NCBI RefSeq assembly: GCF_030515985.1
Contig: NZ_CP100376.1
Coordinates: 399,675 to 406,484 of the forward strand
Source of the DNA: Corynebacterium accolens
Lineage (GTDB): Bacteria; Actinomycetota; Actinomycetes; Mycobacteriales; Mycobacteriaceae
DNA length: 6,810 nt
Reading direction: 5' to 3'
In this document: positions 1 to 4,671 of the stretch, in pieces
Position numbering within the stretch: position 1 is the stretch's first letter
Layout of the letters: the number at the start of each line of letters is the position of its first letter
Notes under the pieces: generated by a model
Databases searched by the model: none
What the model saw: only the letters and a program-made list of their open reading frames with translations
Told to the model about the DNA's origin: nothing
Translations under genes and position numbers: made by a program

Positions 1-789
1 CCCGCCACAGGCAATAATAGAAATCAAGGCAAATGCCTAGGAACAAAACCCGGGGCACTTCAGGCCGCTCAGAACGACCACGGCACCTTATGGGGAGAAC
101 ACGACCTCACCTACAGCCTCCATTAACTAGCGCAAGCCCCTTGATAGCCTGGGAGCACTGCCCCCTCTAGAACGACCCTCGACCACGGGAAAGCTCCGGT
201 TTTGGACGCAATGTGGATATCTTCGACCGTACTCGCCGCTGGGCCTTTAGGGCGAACAAACGCAATTGGACAGACGGCATCAACGTCTGGGTTGAAGTTG
301 TCCACGCACACGCCATCGCCGCCAACCTCAACCTAGAAAAAGAACACCGCGACCCCCTCCCCGAAAAAGAAATCCACCGCCTCGCCCCCAGCATCGCCCA
401 CTGGGTATGGACACGATTCAATCCCGAACAATTGTCCGCCATCCGAGCAGCACGCGGAAAATCAGGCGAAAAACGGTCCCAACAACGCAACGAAACAGCA
501 AGTGAGGTACCGAATGGTCAAGCCAGATGCACCCCGAAGGCTAGGCGTACGATCTCCAAGGCTCACCGCACGTGAAGCTGCCCTAAAAATCGGTCGTCCT
601 CCCCACACCATTCGCCGCTAGACATCGGAACTTCGTAAGGCGTTTATCGGACGTGCGCACGAAAAACGCGATAAAATCCGGGTGCTCCACAACCAAGGGC
701 TATCTATGCGTGCGATCGCTAAAGGAGTCGGCTGCTCTGTCGGGACCGTGCATCGTTATGTGCACATGAAAGACCAGGCGCGTGCATGA
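1..789 (+). pseudogene. Decayed plasmid replication initiation protein (Rep, actinobacterial theta-type with C-terminal HTH)
   Basis: Translated pieces match the expected order of an actinobacterial plasmid Rep protein, but no single frame carries them. Frame 1 (1-about 137) gives GTLWGEHDLTYSLH, then TAA at 124-126. Frame 2 (about 140-195) gives LDSLGALPPLERPSTTG. Frame 3 (about 198-500) gives GFGRNVDIFDRTRRWAFRA and, further on, PLPEKEIHRLAPSIAHWVWTRF and RAARGKSG, the conserved core and its basic tail. Frame 1 again (about 500-789) gives LTAREAALKIGRPPHTIRR, a TAG at 619-621 where a tryptophan is expected, then MRAIAKGVGCSVGTVHRYV, a clear helix-turn-helix. The N-terminus lies outside the window. 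In replicons of this class Rep binds the origin and starts replication. With at least three frameshifts and two stop codons this copy cannot make the full protein. Family assignment comes from recalled motif similarity; the exact plasmid type is not determined. Confidence 0.8.
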
Positions 790-834
790 TCCACATCCTG
801 GCCTCCGTCTATGCAATAGGCACGTGCAGCTCAC

Positions 835-847
835 CTTGCTAAGCAAG
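835..847. repeat. Short perfect palindrome in the spacer after the rep remnant
   Basis: CTTGCT and AGCAAG flank a single central A, giving 6-bp arms. It lies about 45 bp after the rep stop and far (over 160 bp) from the next start codon. It may be a leftover origin, operator or weak hairpin element. Short palindromes also occur by chance, so no function is assigned. Confidence 0.3.
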
Positions 848-960
848 CATGACTCACTACCTAAGCACCTAGGTTTTCAGTAGAGACACCCTCCGCGCAT
901 GTCACGCCCGCAGAAATGTAACAAATTAGAAACAATCCTATGAAAACTATTGAACTTAAT

Positions 961-982
961 GTAAAATGTAAAGACATTTTAC
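961..982. promoter_or_regulatory. Perfect 9-bp inverted repeat, operator-like, upstream of the secreted-protein gene
   Basis: GTAAAATGT (961-969) and ACATTTTAC (974-982) are exact reverse complements separated by AAAG. The left arm contains TAAAAT (962-967), a plausible -10 hexamer with no convincing -35, and the repeat ends 13 bp before the ribosome binding site at 996-1001. A repressor bound here would sit over the promoter or transcription start. The half-site core AAATGT/ACATTT recurs at 914-919 and 1001-1006. It does not resemble the DtxR or LexA consensus that I know. The repeat is directly visible; the operator role is inferred from position. Confidence 0.5.
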
Positions 983-995
983 TTTCTAAATATAC

Positions 996-1001
996 GAAGG
1001 A
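996..1001 (+). promoter_or_regulatory. Ribosome binding site that decides the start at 1008
   Basis: GAAGGA lies 6 nt before the ATG at 1008-1010. This is the only good Shine-Dalgarno near the gene; the later ATG at 1040 is preceded by CTCTCTAGC, which has none. The site therefore supports initiation at 1008 although that frame ends after six codons. Confidence 0.6.
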
Positions 1002-1007
1002 CATTTC

Positions 1008-1720
1008 ATGAAAAAAGTTGTTCATTAATTCTCTCTAGCATGCTTGCAATTTCCTCAATTATCTCTCCCCCTGCAATTACAGAAGAGCAAGAGGTGGAAA
1101 GCTTGGATAACCCTATCGATGGGTCTATCGAGCGGGAGTATAGGAACGTGTTTCTTCAGAATGGAATCACCGACAAGTCAATTCAAGATCGCCTAATTGG
1201 GAAAATTGAGAATGGTGAATTAATTGACGCAGATAATCCAGAATCGGAACCTATACGCAGTGAAGAAACTGAGGAGTACGGTCGAGTAACGAAGAAGAAT
1301 ATATACCAGGATGGTTCCGTTAGTACGGTAGAAATGGGACCTAGTAGGTACGCTACTAGAGGAACCGGGATTTCCAATTGCCGAAGCTACGATCATTTGA
1401 ACTGGGTTCGACACGATAACTGCCGAGTTGTGTACAACGGCATCGCTTTCTCGTACTCATTCTATGCAGATTATTCAACGGCAAAGAGTGGGAAAGTAAA
1501 CGCTACGATTAGGAATATGCATAGCCCGATAATTCATAGAGCCATTGGCCACACTACAAGTTCGCCCTCCCTTGAAATAACCCAACAATGGCAGAACCGA
1601 AATATATCTCCAGCCTCAGCTAGAATGTCTTTCCAGGCAACTGCAGTGAAGGTTTTATGGACAACGACGCTATCTCTAACCCTTGAGGTTTCCGGAGGCC
1701 GCGCTCAAGCGTTATCTTGA
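1008..1720 (+). CDS. Secreted protein of unknown function, frame broken (-1) in the signal peptide
   Basis: The well-positioned ATG at 1008 reads MKKVVH and hits TAA at 1026-1028. One base later the long frame runs open to the TGA at 1718-1720. Adding one A to the A6 run after the ATG gives MKKSCSLILSSMLAISS, a normal Sec signal peptide, and a protein of about 237 aa. An uninterrupted alternative is ATG 1040 (226 aa), which lacks a ribosome binding site and loses the basic N-region. The mature part has an acidic segment, a stretch reading DRLIGKIENGELIDADNPES, a YQDGSVSTVE strand, then SNCRSYDHLNWVRHDNC (two cysteines 14 apart, a likely disulfide) and a C-terminus rich in Ser/Thr and hydrophobic residues. 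The layout recalls a group of secreted actinobacterial proteins without assigned function; I cannot name it. Low GC sets it apart from the chromosome. It is followed within 8 bp by a small membrane-protein gene, so the two may be co-expressed. Confidence 0.65.
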
Positions 1721-1727
1721 TGCAACT

Positions 1728-1910
1728 ATGATGGTATATGATATTATATTTTCTATATTTGCCGTAGCATTACTAGTGGCCTTGACACTATTCCTGATAA
1801 AAGCGGTGTCCTTTATAAAAGGGGTACGGCAAGACATAAAAGACATAAAAGGAGAAGTTACTGGCAAGGGGAATTCTTCCAATAAATTCCAGGATTTAGA
1901 TATTGAGTGA
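1728..1910 (+). CDS. Small single-pass membrane protein (60 aa), unknown function
   Basis: ATG 1728 begins MMVYDIIFSIFAVALLVAL. Residues about 5-27 form one strong transmembrane helix, followed by a charged segment (KGVRQDIKDIKGEV) and a polar acidic tail. Positive charges right after the helix suggest an outside-in topology with the C-terminus in the cytoplasm. A tandem ATG at 1731 is an alternative start. A TTG at 1683 would add 15 residues but lies inside the upstream gene. No good ribosome binding site is visible; the upstream stop codon ends 7 nt before the ATG, so translational coupling is likely. The pairing of an exported protein with a tiny membrane protein resembles effector/immunity or anchoring pairs, but this is only a contextual guess. 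The family is not recognised. Confidence 0.6.
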   Translation: MMVYDIIFSIFAVALLVALTLFLIKAVSFIKGVRQDIKDIKGEVTGKGNSSNKFQDLDIE

Positions 1911-1938
1911 TAACTGTATTTCACAGGTAATATAGTTA
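1911..1938 (+). terminator. AT-rich hairpin directly after the membrane-protein stop, possible weak terminator
   Basis: TAACTGTATT (1911-1920) pairs with AATATAGTTA (1929-1938) over 10 bp with one G-U pair and an 8-nt loop. It starts on the base after the TGA. No U-run follows, so it is not a classical intrinsic terminator; it could stabilise the mRNA 3' end. A second hairpin, AGTGGTG/CACCACT at 1947-1953 and 1969-1975, follows. Confidence 0.3.
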
Positions 1939-2310
1939 CCGCTCCTAGTGGTGAACGTTCAAGACCTGCACCACTGTTGAGTCGGAGTTTTAGGTGTTGA
2001 ACTTTACTGTCTGCGTGCTAGTGCTCGCGTCACCTTTTCTCCTGCCCTCATGCATACCGGGAATCAGCCGACGATTAAAGGCAGGAGTCTCCGATGTGCT
2101 GACTCCAGACGGTGTGGTGCTTCACGCTTCGTTGTCTTTCGCCCAATTTACTAGCTCTCTGGTGCGATTTTAGCCCCCTCCGGCCACCAACCGCTGCCCA
2201 CACAGTGTCGAGCAGTCCTTTAGCTTCGTAGATCGCATCCAAGTGCCCACCAAACAGGGGTCAAGCACGATAGAGAGTTATAATGATACTTCTCCACCCG
2301 GTGACAGGTT
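1911..2310. other. 400-bp gap between convergent operons, no supportable gene
   Basis: All six frames are broken by stops. GC is higher here than in the flanking cargo genes. On the minus strand two short segments look protein-like: about 2180-2250 gives YEAKGLLDTVWAAVGG and about 2126-2162 gives RELVNWAKDNEA followed by a stop. They lie in different frames and could be scraps of a degraded gene, which I cannot identify. No tRNA, CRISPR repeat or clear terminator for the minus-strand operon was found. Confidence 0.4.
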
Positions 2311-2760
2311 CTATTGAATAATGCAGTTTGACGATTCTTTTCCGCTTTCGCTCATCCAGATTAATCGAGTACGACTAGGAAAAGTTGAGGGAAAATCATC
2401 TTCGGCATCTAGCTCTAGCTTTGCAGCAATTTGCATTACTGGGTCTTTTTTATCATCTTCCTCTTTTTCTGGTACCTCAACGATGGTCGTGAAAATGAAA
2501 ACGGAGTAATTTTCTTTCTCTGAGTCCGACAACTCTTCTCCAAATCCGACAATTTCATCAATAAGGAGACTAAATATCGGCTCGGTCTGGCCTAAGAGGT
2601 AAGCTTGTTCGGATGCTAAAAGAACCTTATGAGACTGTCTTACACGTTCTACTGCTTCCTGATATTTCTCTTTCGCTTTGGGCAGAGATTCGAATGGACA
2701 GACGAATTTCGTTATATAGCACCAAATGTGGACGCTTGGATTTAAACTTTTATTTAGCAT
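2311..2760 (-). CDS. Acidic cytoplasmic protein of unknown function (149 aa)
   Basis: The frame is open from ATG 2760 to TAG 2311, with an in-frame TAG 6 nt upstream of the ATG that fixes the upper limit of the start. There is no signal peptide or membrane helix. Residues about 26-60 (ESLPKAKEKYQEAVERVRQS onward) look helical. The C-terminal half is strongly acidic, with EVPEKEEDDKKDP at about 95-107 and LELDAEDDF at about 115-123. It starts 11 bp after the stop of the small secreted gene and is the last gene of the minus-strand unit. The ribosome binding site is poor (only AGAAA nearby), so expression may depend on coupling. A cytosolic acidic partner behind two exported proteins would fit an immunity or regulatory role, but nothing in the sequence proves it. 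The low-complexity acidic stretch also leaves room for a decayed gene. Confidence 0.5.
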   Translation of the reverse strand: MLNKSLNPSVHIWCYITKFVCPFESLPKAKEKYQEAVERVRQSHKVLLASEQAYLLGQTEPIFSLLIDEIVGFGEELSDSEKENYSVFIFTTIVEVPEKEEDDKKDPVMQIAAKLELDAEDDFPSTFPSRTRLIWMSESGKESSNCIIQ

Positions 2761-2771
2761 ATATTTCTATA

Positions 2772-3106
2772 TTATCTTGGAGTCCAGTTAGTGCTATAAG
2801 CACCGTTTTGCCTGTATTGGCCAATTGTCTTACAGTGTCTCTTAGCATGATTGTCACCGAATCTGGAAACGAAGTTATTTGCTTCTTTTTCAGCCTTTTC
2901 TGGATCATTTTTATGGTTTCCGATGACGAAACCAACAACTGGGTTACCTGTTGTATTCTGATGGACTTGGCACTTCACCGTATACATCCCTCTATTATTC
3001 TTAGTCCGTGGGTCGTCTGGACCCAGCCCATATGCTAGGGGAGCTAAACAACTCAGTGCGACTAGAATGGATAAGATTCCAGCGTGATTTTTACAACTCT
3101 TTTCAT
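2772..3106 (-). CDS. Small secreted two-cysteine protein, frame broken (-1) in the signal peptide
   Basis: ATG 3106 reads MKRVVKITLESYPF and stops at a TAG about 45 nt in. One base more in the A-rich start joins it to the open frame: MKKSCKNHAGILSILVAL (or MKRVVKNHAGILSILVAL), then SCLAPLAYG, a convincing Sec signal peptide; total 111 aa. The mature part contains MYTVKCQVHQNTTGNPVVGF, NDPEKAEKEANNFVSRFGD and AKRHCKTIGQ, with two cysteines likely to form a disulfide, and a basic C-terminus. The open part alone can start at ATG 2987 (71 aa), without export signal. It lies 17 bp after the upstream stop, inside the same minus-strand operon. A weak GAGGG lies 9 nt before the ATG. Not recognised as a named family. 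The first 14 bases match those of the gene at 1008 at 13 positions, and the frame problem is the same. Confidence 0.55.
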
Positions 3107-3123
3107 AGTTCAGCAGCCCTCAG

Positions 3124-3567
3124 TTAGCAAAGGAAAACGCCATCGATTCGGCCTGTGGCAACGCCAATATTAGTACGTGTCCCTGGTTGAATTGATTTGC
3201 ATTGAGTGTCGAGCCCGAAGGCTAGCACCACTTTTACTCGTTGTGGGTCGCTTCCTCCACAATTGTTATAAACTTGGACGAATCCCTTTTCTGCTCGCGC
3301 TACAATGCAATTTGGTGCTGGAACAGCAGCCATAGTTGTTAGGGTAGCTTCGGTACTGCGAACTTCGGACCCTGCGAAGAGAACTTCGGCAACTTCACCT
3401 TTGGCAAATCTTGCGCTTTGACCCGGTTCTAGTTCGGCAACTTTTAATTGGTTGGTTGATAGATTGAAAGTGGGCGTTTCGGTAGCAGTTGCAGTCGCAG
3501 TGGTAGCTGTAGAAGTAGCAATGAAGCCCGCGGTGATTATCGCTACTTTCCTAAGAAATAAAGACAT
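3124..3567 (-). CDS. Secreted four-cysteine protein, tendamistat-like (alpha-amylase-inhibitor) fold suspected
   Basis: Complete 147-aa frame, ATG 3567 to TAA 3124, with GGAG 4 nt before the start. Residues 1-29 are a signal peptide (FLRKVAIITAGFIA) running into an Ala-Thr-rich stretch. Residues 30-85 form a Ser/Thr/Glu-rich linker. The last 61 residues hold cysteines at 87, 103, 123 and 147, with VQVYNNC, RVKVVLAFGLD, CKSIQPGTRT and GRIDGVFLC. Tendamistat from Streptomyces has four cysteines at 11, 27, 45 and 73, paired 1-2 and 3-4; the first spacing (16) is identical here and the others (20, 24 against 18, 28) are close. The VKVV strand, the PG turn and the terminal cysteine also correspond. 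The amylase-binding Trp-Arg-Tyr triad aligns with Lys-Gly-Phe, so amylase inhibition is not supported. It is the first gene of its operon. The fold is inferred from cysteine spacing and short motifs only. Confidence 0.7.
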   Translation of the reverse strand: MSLFLRKVAIITAGFIATSTATTATATATETPTFNLSTNQLKVAELEPGQSARFAKGEVAEVLFAGSEVRSTEATLTTMAAVPAPNCIVARAEKGFVQVYNNCGGSDPQRVKVVLAFGLDTQCKSIQPGTRTNIGVATGRIDGVFLC

Positions 3568-3600
3568 TATTCTCCAACCCTGATAGCTTACTTTTCCAGA

Positions 3601-3629
3601 AACTTATTCGATCGCCTGAGAGCCGTCAA
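3601..3629 (-). promoter_or_regulatory. Sigma-A-type promoter for the minus-strand secreted-protein operon
   Basis: On the minus strand TTGACG (3629-3624) is separated by 17 bp from TAAGTT (3606-3601). The -35 matches the consensus at five of six positions and the -10 keeps the conserved TA and final T. Transcription would start near 3594, leaving a leader of about 27 nt before the ATG at 3567. Spacing, strand and position all fit. Confidence 0.55.
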
Positions 3630-3631
3630 GA

Positions 3632-3660
3632 GGTTGTTCAGATTTAAATCTTAGCCAACC
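3632..3660. promoter_or_regulatory. Nested palindrome just upstream of the minus-strand promoter
   Basis: AGATTTAAATCT (3640-3651) is a perfect 12-bp palindrome. It is flanked by GGTTG (3632-3636) and CAACC (3656-3660), which form a second, outer pair of arms at nearly symmetric distance. The core begins 10 bp upstream of the -35 hexamer, where an activator or repressor could bind. The binding protein is unknown. Confidence 0.35.
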
Positions 3661-3821
3661 ATTATTAGGGGCGTGCGCATTCCAAGAGTGCTGATGCATT
3701 ACTGAGGTTGAGTCGTTGCTGCCATTCTGCATAAGACCAGGTTGCTGAAGCGTAAACGGACCGCCTCAGCGTAAAGTTTCTCAGGTATCGTTCCGTTTCA
3801 GTAGATGGGGAAATCTGGAAC

Positions 3822-4137
3822 ATGCCAAGGAAATTTGATCAGGATGCCAAGGAACGTCCGGTCCGTCTCGTGGAAGATCGCATCTCGGCGGAAAATACGT
3901 CGATGCACCCCGCGTGCCAGGCAGCAGCCCCAAAGTTGGGGTTTCATGGCATACGGCCCGTCTTTGGACTTAACCCTGCCCGCAGTGCCGGGGACATACC
4001 AGAGTCCAAACCTGAAGATTTGGCTGCCGAAAACGCAATGCTAGACCGTGTAAATCACCAGCTACACGAAACTAATGAACTTCTGAAGGCTGCCCGAGTT
4101 TTTCGCGTCATAACTCGACCCAAAATGTGGGAAATGA
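3822..4137 (+). pseudogene. IS3-family transposase orfA remnant
   Basis: MPRKFDQDAKERPVRLVEDR is the N-terminal helix-turn-helix region of IS3 OrfA. A one-base deficit near the G4 run at 3938-3941 moves the expected VSWHTARLW to another frame; the first frame resumes with AGDIPESKPEDLAAENAML, and HQLHETNELLKAA is the leucine-zipper region. Near the C-run at 4093-4095 the frame shifts again, giving EFFAS, a TAA at 4111-4113 in place of Glu, then LDPKCGK and the natural TGA at 4135-4137. OrfA binds the IS ends and contributes to the transposase made with OrfB. This copy is inactive. By chance the first frame stays open through to 4205, which makes a misleading fused reading frame. Confidence 0.75.
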
Positions 4138-4430
4138 TCCGATTCATCGATAACTATCGAGATCTTTTCCTAGTCGAATGCATGTGCACCGGCGTTATAA
4201 AATAACCGGGCTGGTCAATCGTTTTTATTGTCTCGCATGATTATCGCCAATCCACAGGCCACAACCCGAGGACTTTAGCGATCCTTACCGTCGCGACTGC
4301 GTGCAAGTTGAACACAGGAGTACTCTTCACCGTGATAACGACGGCCTCTTTGGCGCCGGCTAACATCCTAATCAAACCCCGAACTTCATACCGAGCCGGA
4401 GGCATAAACGTCTACACCACTACACGGGAC
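4134..4430 (+). pseudogene. IS3-family transposase orfB fragment
   Basis: MIRFIDNYRDLFLVE at 4134 is the usual start of OrfB. Later pieces occur in different frames: NNRAG at about 4201-4215, SHDYRQS at about 4233-4253, VEHRSTLHRDNDGLFGA at about 4307-4351 (expected pattern: a helix ending in HxxNYGVYG), and possibly VYTTTRD to about 4430. The integrase-like catalytic domain is missing. The frame from 4206 to 4544 happens to be open (a TTG at 4308 would give 78 aa), but it reads through transposase scraps, so I do not call it a gene. Its last 35 codons have no match that I recognise. Confidence 0.55.
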
Positions 4431-4555
4431 TTGACCGTCCATATTAACGCAGTGCCCACGGTGGCACCGGTGAAAGATGAGCATGATGTGGTTGTCCCCC
4501 ACGAAAAACATGACCTTCAACCCCCTGCGAGGCAAGACGGATGACTAACGAGTCT

Positions 4556-4593
4556 GGCTCCCGCAGCATGGCACTACACCCGCTGCGGGAGCC
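4556..4593 (+). terminator. Strong intrinsic terminator hairpin
   Basis: GGCTCCCGCAGC (4556-4567) and GCTGCGGGAGCC (4582-4593) form a perfect 12-bp GC-rich stem with a 14-nt loop, followed by TTTGT on the plus strand. The minus-strand side lacks a T-run, so plus-strand transcription is the better fit, although it sits 78 bp beyond the VanW stop and may also end that transcript. No intact plus-strand gene remains upstream. Confidence 0.75.
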
Positions 4594-4671
4594 TTTGTCG
4601 TACTCACGCTGGGTTGTGCGCGCTGCATGGCCGCCGAGATTGGGCCAGCGGCAACGCACTTTGCTTACTGG

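Larger units (their letters stand above)
3822..4430 (+). mobile_element. Degraded IS3-family insertion sequence
   Basis: The segment holds an orfA-like start, an ATGA orfA/orfB overlap at 4134-4137 and orfB scraps in several frames, the standard IS3 layout. The element is incomplete: the catalytic DDE core of orfB is absent. I could not define terminal inverted repeats; the best left-end candidate lies near 3740-3780, where AGCGTAAA occurs twice (3749-3756 and 3768-3775). It is an inactive remnant and marks past transposition between the cargo genes and the chromosome. Confidence 0.7.

Noticed and set aside
167..490. Minus-strand open frame of 107 aa
   Set aside because: It is antisense to the conserved core of the rep remnant.
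1008..1020. Programmed -1 frameshift site of the dnaX kind
   Set aside because: The zero frame is ATG AAA AAA GTT, so the heptamer is G AAA AAA, not the A AAA AAG arrangement, and no convincing stimulatory stem-loop lies immediately downstream. Kept only as one option in the findings.
2080..2090. 11-bp match GGCAGGAGTCT with 6680-6690
   Set aside because: A few 11-mers repeated by chance are expected in a window of this size, and one copy lies in the GH3 coding sequence.
2613..3038. 141-aa plus-strand open frame with hydrophobic stretches
   Set aside because: It runs antisense to two minus-strand genes that have a signal peptide and operon spacing; its hydrophobicity is the complement of Lys/Glu/Asp-rich codons.
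3124..3567. Functional alpha-amylase inhibitor
   Set aside because: The Trp-Arg-Tyr binding triad is absent, so only the fold is proposed.
4308..4544. 78-aa plus-strand frame from TTG
   Set aside because: It reads through transposase scraps (HRDNDGLFGA in another frame, VYTTTRD in this one), has no ribosome binding site and an unlikely composition.
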